DNA of 41,449 nucleotides from Klebsiella pneumoniae (GCA_945897555.1 CAMDGF010000004.1:1-41449); one strand, 5' to 3'; shown: positions 1 through 7,282, counted from the stretch's first letter. The notes: generated by a model from the letters alone, not told the origin. Translations and numbers: made by a program.

Positions 1-102
1 ACCGGCTTTGCGCCGGGTGCGCCACGCATCTTCTGGTTCGGCCTGCGTTTCGATCTTGAAGGCAGCGCGGCCAAGCGCAGCGCGGCCATGTTCGACCGCT
101 GA
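1..102 (+). CDS. C-terminal fragment of a probable outer-membrane beta-barrel protein (partial)
   Basis: An open frame enters from the left edge and ends at a TGA at 100-102, giving 33 residues. The fragment contains an alternating aromatic/hydrophobic strand (IFWFGLRFDL) preceded by an APGAPR turn, which resembles the last strand of TonB-dependent receptors. In those proteins the chain normally stops at the terminal Phe; here about 13 further polar residues follow, which is atypical. A strong intrinsic terminator lies about 40 bp downstream and supports a real gene end. The family assignment rests on one strand only. Confidence 0.45.
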   Translation, partial: TGFAPGAPRIFWFGLRFDLEGSAAKRSAAMFDR

Positions 103-144
103 TCGGGCATCCGGCTTGGCTAGTTGAGCGATCGCAACTCTGAT

Positions 145-176
145 GCAAGGGCGCCTTGGGGCGCCCTTGCTGTTTT
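145..176 (+). terminator. Rho-independent terminator after the partial left-edge gene
   Basis: A perfect 11-bp stem (145-155 pairing with 160-170) closes a TTGG loop and is followed by TGTTTT. It ends the plus-strand gene entering from the left and sits just before the convergent minus-strand operon that ends at 181. Confidence 0.85.
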
Positions 177-180
177 GGGG

Positions 181-645
181 TCAGCGGATCTCGATCGCGC
201 CTTTCATATCGGGCTCGTTGCGCCGCGACATCAGATCGTCGAACACGCCAGTGCGCACGGGCAACATCCACCACTCCGCACTCCGTCCGGCCTTCACCTC
301 GATGCGTCGGATCGCGCCGTAGACATCACCAGCCGGTTTTCCCGCCTCGTCAAAGAAGCTGACCTTGCGCGTGTAGACCGCGTCAGCGAGCCGGGGCGAG
401 TTGAAGTAGTAGTTCTTTTGCGTCGGGTTGACGAGGCGCAGGATGTACATCTTGCCGGCCTCCAGCGTCAGCTGGTCAGGATCGAAACGGGCCTCGCCGC
501 TGGCGGTCCCGAGACGCATCTCGACAACCGTGGGCGTCTGTTCGGTGAGATCCGCCGCGAGAGCACTCCCGGGCAGACCGATGGCAAGCGTCGCCAAGAT
601 AGCTTTGAGGCGTGAACCTCGTTGAGTCGCTTCAAACCGTTGCAT
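181..645 (-). CDS. Secreted cupredoxin-like protein lacking copper ligands
   Basis: The 154-residue product has an N-terminal signal peptide (hydrophobic stretch about residues 13-30, likely cleaved after ALA). The remainder looks like one cupredoxin beta-sandwich (LTLEAGKMYILRLVN, then a YYFNSP strand). The histidine expected in that strand is replaced by Tyr, and the mature chain contains no His and no Cys, so a type-1 copper site is not possible. A near-perfect Shine-Dalgarno AAGGAGG stands 6 bases before the ATG. It is the last gene of the minus-strand operon propeller-kinase-regulator-cupredoxin, 59 bp after the response regulator. Function unknown; a periplasmic accessory or binding role in alcohol oxidation is inferred from context only. 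Confidence 0.7.
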   Translation of the reverse strand: MQRFEATQRGSRLKAILATLAIGLPGSALAADLTEQTPTVVEMRLGTASGEARFDPDQLTLEAGKMYILRLVNPTQKNYYFNSPRLADAVYTRKVSFFDEAGKPAGDVYGAIRRIEVKAGRSAEWWMLPVRTGVFDDLMSRRNEPDMKGAIEIR

Positions 646-704
646 GTGGCCTCCTTAGGGGCTGTGGTGAGGGTTTGTGCTGGAGACTGACGCCTGCCAC
701 CGGT

Positions 705-1370
705 TCAGGGCTCTGGGCTCGAATCGCGGAACGAGACGTCCTGGATGATCCCGTGGCGGGCCGCCAGACGCACCAATTGCGCTGCGTTGTCCACACCGAG
801 CTTCTGCCGGAGCGCCGATTGGTGGTTCGCCACCGTCTTGGCTGTGAGGTTGAGGATGCGAGCGATCTCGCTCACGGCTTGGCCCTGAGCGAGCAGCCGG
901 AACACCTCGAACTCGCGTTCGGTGAGCACGCTCACCGGGTCGGGATCGGTGCCGACGCGCTGCAGGGCGAGCCGCTCGGCCATGGCGTGATCCACATAGC
1001 TGCGGCCAGTCGCTACGCGACGGATGGCCTCCACCAACACCTCCGGCGCTGCCGACTTGGCGATGTAGCCACGTGCGCCAGCGGCCAGTGCCCGGCTGGC
1101 GAACACCACGTCTTCGTGCATGCTGAATACCAGCACGCGCGCCGCAGGCTCGCGCGCCACCATGCGGCGAGTGATCTCGATGCCACTGATGCGCGGCAGC
1201 GAGATGTCCATCACGACCACTTGCGGGCGCAGTTCGCAGAACAAGCGGTAGGCGTCTTCGCCATTGCCCGCTTCGGCAAGGATGCGGATGTCATCGGTCT
1301 GATCCAGCAATCGGCGATAGCCCTCGCGGACTACAGCGTGGTCGTCTACCAGCAGCACATCGATGGTCAT
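705..1370 (-). CDS. LuxR/NarL-type response regulator
   Basis: This is a 221-residue two-domain regulator. The receiver domain (about residues 1-120) shows the acidic pair D9/D10, the phospho-acceptor D55 in VVMDISLP, and K105 in GYIAKS. A LuxR-type helix-turn-helix occupies about residues 148-210 (LTEREFEVFRLLAQG, then KTVANHQSALRQKLG). The ATG at 1370 overlaps the kinase stop by four bases (ATGA), so the two are translationally coupled and form a cognate pair. A longer in-frame opening upstream exists but would run antisense-free through the kinase 3' end and lacks receiver homology. By family it resembles the AgmR/ErbR/ExaE regulators of PQQ-dependent alcohol oxidation; that specificity is inferred. 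Confidence 0.9.
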   Translation of the reverse strand: MTIDVLLVDDHAVVREGYRRLLDQTDDIRILAEAGNGEDAYRLFCELRPQVVVMDISLPRISGIEITRRMVAREPAARVLVFSMHEDVVFASRALAAGARGYIAKSAAPEVLVEAIRRVATGRSYVDHAMAERLALQRVGTDPDPVSVLTEREFEVFRLLAQGQAVSEIARILNLTAKTVANHQSALRQKLGVDNAAQLVRLAARHGIIQDVSFRDSSPEP

Positions 1371-2335
1371 GCGGGCGTCTCCTCGGGGTGCAGGGGCAGC
1401 AGAAAGTGCAGCGATGTGCCGGTCGGTGAGGGGCTCTCGGTGCTCGGTGAGATCTGCAGTCGGCCGCCGAGTAACTCGGCGCGCTCGCGCATGCCGGTCA
1501 GCCCCAGCCCCGGGCGGAACCGGGGTGGCAGTCCGCACCCATCATCGATGATGTGTAATCCAAGCGTGGTCGGCGTCTCGAGACCCAAGCGGATACCCAC
1601 GCTGCGCGCGCCCGAATGGCGTGCCACGTTGGTCAGCGCCTCCTGCACCAGCCGGAACACGGTCATGTTGAGTGCCTCACCCAATTGTGGCAGGTCAGGC
1701 TCGATGGCCAGCGTGTAGCCCACTTCGGGGCGCTGCTGTTGCCAGCCATCCACCATGTGCTGCAAGGCCTCCTCGAGGCCCAGTTCGTCGAGTCCGACCG
1801 GCCGCAAGCGATGCATGAGTGTCCGTACCACCTCGTAGACATGTCGCGCCATGCCGCGGATGCGCTCGATCGCCTCGGTGTCGCGCGCAGCCCCTTCGAG
1901 CTGCCGCCGCAGGCCCACGGCCTCGATCTCGATGGCATTGAGGTACTGGCCGAGTTCGTCGTGCAGCTCGTGGGCGATGTCCTTGCGCTCACGCTCCTGC
2001 ACCTCGAGGCCGCGCCGCGTCAGGTCGCGGTTCTCCTCCAGTGAGCGCGCGAGGTCGGTTTCGAGTTCGACCCGCAGGGCGAGTTCGCGGCGCAGCTCGA
2101 TCCAGCGCCGCCAAGAGAACCAGCCAAGGCCGATGGCGAGCACCAGTAGCGTGGTGCGTAACTCGTCCGCCTGTACGAATTCGAAGTCGGCGGTCCAGCG
2201 GTTGATGCGCTCGTTGAGTTCGAGGGCCGAGGCTGCGAGAAAAGCGATCGTCGTGACAAGGACCACCAGCGCAAGGTCGCGCAGTGTCCGCAGATGGGCC
2301 TCGCCGGCCAAGCGTTTGATCTCGTCCAGATTCAC
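1367..2335 (-). CDS. Sensor histidine kinase, NarX/UhpB (HisKA_3) type
   Basis: This 322-residue kinase has two predicted membrane helices (about residues 20-38 and 61-77) separated by only some 22 residues rich in acidic and aromatic side chains, so there is almost no periplasmic sensor domain. A coiled linker leads to the HisKA_3 dimerisation domain with the phospho-acceptor H122 in DIAHELHDELGQ. The HATPase domain follows, with the N box (QEALTNVARH, N236), DDGCG (264-268) and a GLGLTGMRER lid near 277-286. The start is a GTG with a weak ribosome site. It lies 21 bp after the propeller gene and overlaps the response regulator, giving a complete two-component system. The signal is unknown; sensing in or near the membrane or through a partner is likely. 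Confidence 0.9.
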   Translation of the reverse strand: MNLDEIKRLAGEAHLRTLRDLALVVLVTTIAFLAASALELNERINRWTADFEFVQADELRTTLLVLAIGLGWFSWRRWIELRRELALRVELETDLARSLEENRDLTRRGLEVQERERKDIAHELHDELGQYLNAIEIEAVGLRRQLEGAARDTEAIERIRGMARHVYEVVRTLMHRLRPVGLDELGLEEALQHMVDGWQQQRPEVGYTLAIEPDLPQLGEALNMTVFRLVQEALTNVARHSGARSVGIRLGLETPTTLGLHIIDDGCGLPPRFRPGLGLTGMRERAELLGGRLQISPSTESPSPTGTSLHFLLPLHPEETPA

Positions 2336-2356
2336 CCGTCCGATTATGCACAGCGG

Positions 2357-3376
2357 CTAGCGCTGCAGCACCGCGCCCCACGGTGCATGAGGCAGGCGGA
2401 TGTCACCCGCGGGCCGCAGGTCGAAAGTGTCGAACAGGTGAGCGGTGGCATGTTGCCGGTCGGACACCAGCAGGCGTTTGCCGTTCTCACTCAGCCCCAA
2501 CTGCGCCGGCGCGCGGCCGGCGGGAACGTGCTTGACGATGCGGCGGCTCGAGGTGTCGATTGCCGACACTGTTCCGCTGGTCTGATTGGCCACGTACAAG
2601 CGGCGCCCGTCAGGTGATGCAGCGAGCGCTGTGGGGCGCAAGCCCGCAGCCATGCTGGCCTTGTGCACCCAGGCGCGGCTATCCAGCACCTCGAGGCGGT
2701 GGCTGTCGGGTATGGCCAGCCACACCTCGTGACCGGCGAACACCATCGCCGCCGGTTGTCCGCTGATCCGGATGCGCGTGTGCGGTCGGCCATTGTGCAG
2801 ATCGATGATGGTCACAAGGTTCGAGCCCTTGTGCGAGATGACCAGCCAGCGGCCATCCGGCGAGAAGGCGCAATCTTCTGGGGGCAGAGCATCGATCGAC
2901 ACGCTGCCGACCACTCGGCGTTCAAGCAGGTCGATGTAGACCACCCGGGCGGCTCGCTCCGCGCATACGGCGAGTTGTTGGCCATCCCTAGACAGCCAGG
3001 CCGCCTCTGGCCCCTCGGGAACACTCACGCTCCAGTGGGTGCGCTCATCTCGCAGATCGATGCCCACCACGCGGTTCAGATGGCTATCAACGAGCAGGAG
3101 CGTGCGGTTGTCGCGCGTGAGCAGGGCCGTTTCGATGCGCTGGCCCAAGGGGGGCTCGACATTGAAGGTGCGCACGGTGCGCACCGGGGCGAGGCCGGCC
3201 AAGGTCACACTGCTGCCCGACATCGAAGGCAACCATGCCATCTCGGCGGCAGCGGCGGGCGCCCGCATGCAGCCCAGAGCAAGGGTGACTATGAGCATGC
3301 TGGCGGCACGCCAGCGCTTTGAGGGTGGGGTGGCGGCGCGTTCTGACAGCCGTGGGGGCACAAAGTGGGCAGGCAT
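2357..3376 (-). CDS. Secreted YVTN-family beta-propeller protein
   Basis: The product is about 339 residues if translation starts at the ATG at 3376. Other starts at 3412 (TTG) and 3298 (ATG) are possible because none has a clear ribosome site. A signal-like hydrophobic segment ends in APAAAA. The rest is a run of roughly 40-residue blade repeats with the YVTN pattern, for example RLYVANQTSGTVSAID and FSPDGRWLVISHKGSN. Such periplasmic propellers are frequent partners of PQQ-dependent alcohol dehydrogenase systems, where they are usually called PQQ-dependent catabolism-associated propellers. Here it is the first gene of the operon with the kinase and regulator and could be the sensory partner of the sensor-poor kinase. 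That role is inference. Confidence 0.75.
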   Translation of the reverse strand: MPAHFVPPRLSERAATPPSKRWRAASMLIVTLALGCMRAPAAAAEMAWLPSMSGSSVTLAGLAPVRTVRTFNVEPPLGQRIETALLTRDNRTLLLVDSHLNRVVGIDLRDERTHWSVSVPEGPEAAWLSRDGQQLAVCAERAARVVYIDLLERRVVGSVSIDALPPEDCAFSPDGRWLVISHKGSNLVTIIDLHNGRPHTRIRISGQPAAMVFAGHEVWLAIPDSHRLEVLDSRAWVHKASMAAGLRPTALAASPDGRRLYVANQTSGTVSAIDTSSRRIVKHVPAGRAPAQLGLSENGKRLLVSDRQHATAHLFDTFDLRPAGDIRLPHAPWGAVLQR

Positions 3377-3432
3377 ATCAGGATGCTCACCCCCAAGGCC
3401 CGCGCGCTCCAAGGCAAAACTCCGGCGATGGC

Positions 3433-3447
3433 CGGGAGATATTCCTC
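3433..3447. promoter_or_regulatory. Candidate operator, copy 1 (CGGGA...TTCC dyad)
   Basis: The 15-mer CGGGAGATATTCCTC matches the perfect dyad CGGGAAAAATTCCCG at 4092-4106 in 11 of 15 positions. Its centre is about 64 bp upstream of the propeller start codon at 3376, similar to the other two copies relative to their genes. It is a candidate binding site; no regulator is proven. Confidence 0.4.
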
Positions 3448-3479
3448 AAGACCGCATCTGCCGGCGGCCTCCCATCAAC

Positions 3480-3501
3480 AAAAACCCCGCCATGGGCGGG
3501 G
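3480..3501 (-). terminator. Rho-independent terminator of the PepSY gene
   Basis: Read on the minus strand, CCCCGCC pairs with GGCGGGG around a 3-base loop (3495-3501 with 3485-3491) and is followed by five T. It ends the minus-strand PepSY gene and separates it from the propeller operon. Confidence 0.85.
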
Positions 3502-3535
3502 TCTGGGTATGAACCGAACAGTCCGACGAAGCGGC

Positions 3536-4027
3536 TCAGCCTTCGCCGATCTGCACCACCTCGACCGAGGACTCGACCACCTTTCCAGTGGTAGCGTCGA
3601 CCTCGACCTTGTATTCCTTGCCGTCGGTGCCCTTGATGTCGAACTCGTAGGATGCCGAACCGTTGGGCTCGATCTCGTACTCGGTCTCGACCACGGTGCC
3701 CGGGTGGACCTTGAGCGCGGCAGCCTTGGCATCGGCTTCGCTGACCTTGGCCTTGGCGGTCCAGCGGGCATCCGTCGGGCTGACTTCCTGCTCGACTTCG
3801 GTGATCTTGGCGCCATCGGCTTGGCACTCGACGTCCCACGCGGTGCCATCGGCCTTCTGGATGTCGAATTCGTAGACGGTGGCCTTGTCTTCGGTCTTCA
3901 CTTCGACCTTGACGATCTTGCCGGGGTGGACCTTGAGCGCGGCTGCGGCGCAGGCCGAAAGGCTGTCGTGTGCGTGGGCGGCGAAAGGTGCCAGGGCCAG
4001 TGCGGTGGCGATAAGGGTCTTCTTCAT
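3536..4027 (-). CDS. Periplasmic protein with two PepSY domains (lanpepsy-like candidate)
   Basis: This 163-residue protein has a clear signal peptide ([19 protein letters not shown], cleavage after residue 19) and an AGGAGA ribosome site. The mature part holds two PepSY repeats, roughly residues 25-80 and 95-158. Each has a helix ending in KVHPG followed by strands of the YEFDI type. It is strongly acidic: I count about 29 Asp/Glu against 16 Lys/Arg. Small double-PepSY periplasmic proteins of this size include lanpepsy, a lanthanide-binding protein described in the methylotroph Methylobacillus flagellatus. That parallel and the methylotroph setting make metal binding plausible, but generic PepSY proteins are common. 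It is a single-gene unit with its own terminator and a dyad operator candidate 72 bp upstream. Confidence 0.85.
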   Translation of the reverse strand: MKKTLIATALALAPFAAHAHDSLSACAAAALKVHPGKIVKVEVKTEDKATVYEFDIQKADGTAWDVECQADGAKITEVEQEVSPTDARWTAKAKVSEADAKAAALKVHPGTVVETEYEIEPNGSASYEFDIKGTDGKEYKVEVDATTGKVVESSVEVVQIGEG

Positions 4028-4091
4028 TGTCTGTCTCTCCTGATGAGTTGGCGATACGTGTTGCGCTGCCGAACGCTTTGTATCCTAACGT

Positions 4092-4106
4092 CGGGAAAAA
4101 TTCCCG
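4092..4106. promoter_or_regulatory. Candidate operator, copy 2 (perfect dyad)
   Basis: CGGGAAAAATTCCCG is a perfect inverted repeat with 6-base arms around AAA. It is centred 72 bp upstream of the PepSY start codon. Sister copies lie at 3433-3447 and 4235-4249. Confidence 0.5.
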
Positions 4107-4234
4107 CGTCAGTCATCAAAATCGCGGTTTTTCTGGCTTTAAAACTGTCGCGCTGACTTGACATTGTTTTGTGCAGCTGCATCAAAGAGGGTTTCGCCGT
4201 GTGCGCCTGGGTATGTTCTGCTTCCCTGCCATTG

Positions 4235-4249
4235 CGGGAAAAACTCCTG
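4235..4249. promoter_or_regulatory. Candidate operator, copy 3
   Basis: CGGGAAAAACTCCTG matches the perfect dyad at 4092-4106 in 13 of 15 positions. It is centred about 87 bp upstream of the TTG start of the atypical receiver protein. Confidence 0.45.
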
Positions 4250-4328
4250 GATGTCCCATGAATTCGTCTGTTGGCTGGCGATGGCAGGTCACGCAGCATG
4301 CTGTTTTGGTCTTAGCAAGGCGGTTTGA

Positions 4329-4961
4329 TTGCGCATCGCCTGTGTGGGGGGGCTTCCCCCCCGTTTATTGGCCGATCTAGGCGATCTGGCCGAAGCCCCG
4401 CCGCAGCTGTTCAGCTCGGCCGATGGCGCCTTGCGTTTGCCACGCGATGCCCAGCCTGATGTCTGGGTGACTGAGGTGTTTTTGCCCGGGGTCTCGGGCT
4501 TTGAGTTCGCGCGCCGGGTGTCGGCACGCGCTTCGGCCGCTCCGGTGGTGGTGGTCACCCGCCTTGCTGCGGTGTGGCCGCTGGCGCGGGCGGTGAGGGC
4601 GGGTGCCCGCGGCTATCTCCCGCTACCGGTGGCGCCAGAGCGCCTCTCGCTGGCGCTTCATCGACTGCTGGATGGCGGCGCCTTCCGCACCGTGCCAGAG
4701 AGCGTCGGGGCCGATCTGCAACTGCAGCAGGCGGGGGTGCTTGACCTGCCCCCGCGACGCTTCGAGGCCTTGCACCTTCTGCTGCAGGGCGCCGATGCCA
4801 CAGGCACGGCGCTCGCCATGAGCATCAGCCCGCGCAGCGCGGCCGACTACCGCCGGGGGCTCAGGCGCGATCTGAGCCTCGCTGGAGTGCCAGATCTTGA
4901 GCGCCTCGCCGGGCTGCTCGGGGCCGGTTTCTACGGCCCCTGCCAGAGCCCGTCCGACTGA
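4329..4961 (+). CDS. Atypical response regulator: degenerate receiver plus LuxR-like C-terminus
   Basis: The 210-residue product starts at a TTG with AAGG eight bases upstream. The first 120 residues keep the receiver pattern (VWVTEVFLPGVSGFEF, then RAGARGYLPLPVAPERL), but the key residues are changed. The phospho-acceptor Asp is Glu (E in VTEVFLPG), the N-terminal acidic pair is missing (CVGGLPP), and the conserved Lys after GYL is Leu. Aspartyl phosphorylation is therefore unlikely. The C-terminal part (LPPRRFEALHLLLQG, then MSISPRSAADYRRGLRRDL) resembles a LuxR-type helix-turn-helix in degenerate form. It stands alone, divergent from the PepSY gene and convergent with pqqU. It may be a phosphorylation-independent DNA-binding protein or a partner of the 705-1370 regulator. 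Confidence 0.7.
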   Translation: MRIACVGGLPPRLLADLGDLAEAPPQLFSSADGALRLPRDAQPDVWVTEVFLPGVSGFEFARRVSARASAAPVVVVTRLAAVWPLARAVRAGARGYLPLPVAPERLSLALHRLLDGGAFRTVPESVGADLQLQQAGVLDLPPRRFEALHLLLQGADATGTALAMSISPRSAADYRRGLRRDLSLAGVPDLERLAGLLGAGFYGPCQSPSD

Positions 4962-4995
4962 TCGAATTCAAGCCCGAGACCTCGGCGCCTACGGC

Positions 4996-7104
4996 TCAGA
5001 AGTTGTACTTTGCGGTGAAGCCTACCAGGCCGTTTCGGGTCGGGGCCGCCTCGATGTAGGCGGCATTGTTGACGCGCACCGAGCCGATGTATTCCTTGTC
5101 GAACAGGTTGTCGACGCGGGCAAACTCGGTGAAGGTCCAGTTGCCGACATTCTGGGTGAAGCCCATACGCAGGTTGGCCACCGTGTAGCCCGAAGCGACG
5201 TCGCTGTTGGCGTCGTTGGCGAAGACGCGGGTCGAGTGTCGCGCCTCGATGGCAGAGAAGAAACCATACTTTGGATACGTGAAAGCCACCTCGCCGTACA
5301 CGACGTTGCGTGCGGTGCCCGGCAAGCGGTTGCCAGCCTCATTCACTGTTGCGCCGGTATTGACGAAATCGTCGAGGTAACTGGCATCGAGGTAGGTGTA
5401 GGCAAGGTAGGCGTTGAAGTAATCGTTGATTCGGCTGTCGAGCGAGAGCTCGATCCCTTTGCGCCGTGTGCGTCCGCCGTTCTGGAAAACATTGCGTCCG
5501 GCGTCGCTGGCGGCGACCACGATCTCGTTCTTGGTATCGACGTGGAACAGCGCCAGCGTGGCGCGCGTGTCGCTGCCGAGGAATGCCTTTACACCGGTCT
5601 CGTAATTCTGGCTTGTGGCTGGCTTGAGACCAGGGTTCGGCCCTTCACCCGTGGTGGTCGAGAAGGCCGATTCGATGCTGGTCGGGGTCTCGAAGCCGGT
5701 CCCGTAGTTGGCGTACCAGTTCAGGGCTGGCGTGAGTTTGAATACCACCCCCGCGACGGGCAGGGTGCGGTTGAAGGTCGACGTGCCACTGCCGACCGGG
5801 TTGACGCTGGCGGGGATCTTGTCGCGGAAGGTCACCTTGACCTGGCTGTGGCGGATGCCGGCATGGAAACTCAGACGGCTGGTGGCCTCGAGCTCCCCCT
5901 GCGCATAGAAGTCGGTGTTGCGTGAGTCGTTGTCTTCGTTTCGCGCCCGGCGTCGCGAAGCTTCGCTTCCGGTCAGATTGGCGAGACCACCCGCGAGGTT
6001 GCGACTCGCATCGGTGGCGAGGCTCGACCGGTCGTCCAGCGCCTGCTCGTACGACACCCCCACGGTCATGCGTAAAGGCATGTCGGCGATGCTGTTGCGG
6101 TGCGAATAGCGCATGTCGGTACCTGCGAAATCGCGCTTGATCTGGCTTGCGCCCGGCAGCAGGTTGAAGTTGTTGCCAGCAAGGAATTGCAGGTTGGAGC
6201 GGTTGCCAGCGTAGGCCATCACACGGATGCTGTCGCCGTTCTCGAACAGGTGGTCGAGCACGGCGCCGGTCTGGTATTGCGAGCGCTCGACACGCGTACG
6301 GTAGACCAGCGACGAGGCAGCCGCAGCTTTGCGGTCAGCCTGATATTCGGCGAGGGTTAGCCCCTGTGGGTCGAGGGTGAGCGGCTGATCGAGGCCGCTG
6401 GCGGTCCAGGTCAGCTTGGTCCGCTCGGTGAGCTGGAAGCCGAACTTGACGTTGAAAGTGTCGCGCTTGACTGCACTGAAGTCACGGTAGCCGTCGGACT
6501 CGAAGTGGGCGGTATCGAAGACGTAGTTCCAGCGGCCGCTGCTACCCGAAACCTGCAGATTCTCGCGATGCGTGTTGTAGCTGCCGACCCAAGTGCTGGC
6601 CGACACGTCAGGGCGCGGGCCGCCATCTCGCGTGAAGATCTGCACCACCCCACCGGCGCTGTTGCCGTACAGCGCACTGAAGGGGCCACGCATCACTTCG
6701 ATCGACTTGGCCGAAGACAAGGCAAAGGTGGAGGTCTGGCCTTGGCCATCCGGGGTGGAGAGCGGGATGCCATCCTGGTAGATGCGGATGCCACGCACGC
6801 CGAATTGCGACCGCGCACCAAAGCCGCGGGTCTGGATCTGGGGGTCCTGCGCGAAGTTGGCGCGGTTGTTGGCGGTGATGCCCGGGATGCGGATGAGGCT
6901 CTCGGAGGCGTTCACTTGAGGCTGTGCGAACTGGATGTTCTGCGGCTCGATGACATCGATGGAGACCGGAAGGTCGAAGCTTGAGCGTGCTTCCCGCGTG
7001 GCGGTGACGACCACCGGCGACGACTGTGGCTCGACTGCCAGCACAGGAAAAGCCGCGGCGACGGCAGCGGCGAGGGCAATGGTTCGACAACCCGTAGGCA
7101 ACAT
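4996..7104 (-). CDS. pqqU: TonB-dependent outer-membrane receptor of the PqqU (YncD) type
   Basis: The 702-residue protein starts at an ATG with AGGA eight bases upstream; two earlier in-frame starts have weaker support. A signal peptide ending in LAVE precedes a TonB-box-like VVVTA segment. The plug domain (about residues 35-150) carries TRGFGARSQFGVRGIR, DGIPLSTPDGQGQT and EVMRGPFSALYGNSAGG, and the 22-strand barrel ends in the terminal Phe of KYNF. These plug motifs, GFETPTS and the VDNLFDKEYIGSV end closely follow Escherichia coli YncD (700 residues), now named PqqU and known to import the cofactor PQQ. The neighbouring propeller, two-component and PepSY genes fit a PQQ-dependent dehydrogenase theme. 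Another ferric-chelate ligand cannot be excluded. Confidence 0.8.
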   Translation of the reverse strand: MLPTGCRTIALAAAVAAAFPVLAVEPQSSPVVVTATREARSSFDLPVSIDVIEPQNIQFAQPQVNASESLIRIPGITANNRANFAQDPQIQTRGFGARSQFGVRGIRIYQDGIPLSTPDGQGQTSTFALSSAKSIEVMRGPFSALYGNSAGGVVQIFTRDGGPRPDVSASTWVGSYNTHRENLQVSGSSGRWNYVFDTAHFESDGYRDFSAVKRDTFNVKFGFQLTERTKLTWTASGLDQPLTLDPQGLTLAEYQADRKAAAASSLVYRTRVERSQYQTGAVLDHLFENGDSIRVMAYAGNRSNLQFLAGNNFNLLPGASQIKRDFAGTDMRYSHRNSIADMPLRMTVGVSYEQALDDRSSLATDASRNLAGGLANLTGSEASRRRARNEDNDSRNTDFYAQGELEATSRLSFHAGIRHSQVKVTFRDKIPASVNPVGSGTSTFNRTLPVAGVVFKLTPALNWYANYGTGFETPTSIESAFSTTTGEGPNPGLKPATSQNYETGVKAFLGSDTRATLALFHVDTKNEIVVAASDAGRNVFQNGGRTRRKGIELSLDSRINDYFNAYLAYTYLDASYLDDFVNTGATVNEAGNRLPGTARNVVYGEVAFTYPKYGFFSAIEARHSTRVFANDANSDVASGYTVANLRMGFTQNVGNWTFTEFARVDNLFDKEYIGSVRVNNAAYIEAAPTRNGLVGFTAKYNF

Positions 7105-7282
7105 GTGGCGTCCTGATGGAGAGTGGAGTTTTAGGAAGAGGGTCATGGCTGGCCGTCTGGGCACCAGCACGCGGCGCGCACCTTATCAGTCGCTCTTGAG
7201 CGAAGCCATAGCCCGAGGCCCATGAAAATCATGAATCGCGCTGCCGCTTATACTTGCGCGCCCCGGACACCTCGGCCACGGC

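Larger units (their letters stand above)
4028..4328. promoter_or_regulatory. Divergent 301-bp regulatory gap between the PepSY and atypical receiver genes
   Basis: No gene is seen here. The gap is less GC-rich than its surroundings and contains two copies of the CGGGAAAAA(T/C)TCC motif (4092-4106 and 4235-4249). It also has a consensus -35 hexamer TTGACA at 4158-4163 on the plus strand, for which no good -10 is visible. On the minus strand a TAGGAT at 4087-4082 could serve as a -10 for the PepSY gene. It therefore probably holds two divergent regulated promoters. Confidence 0.5.
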
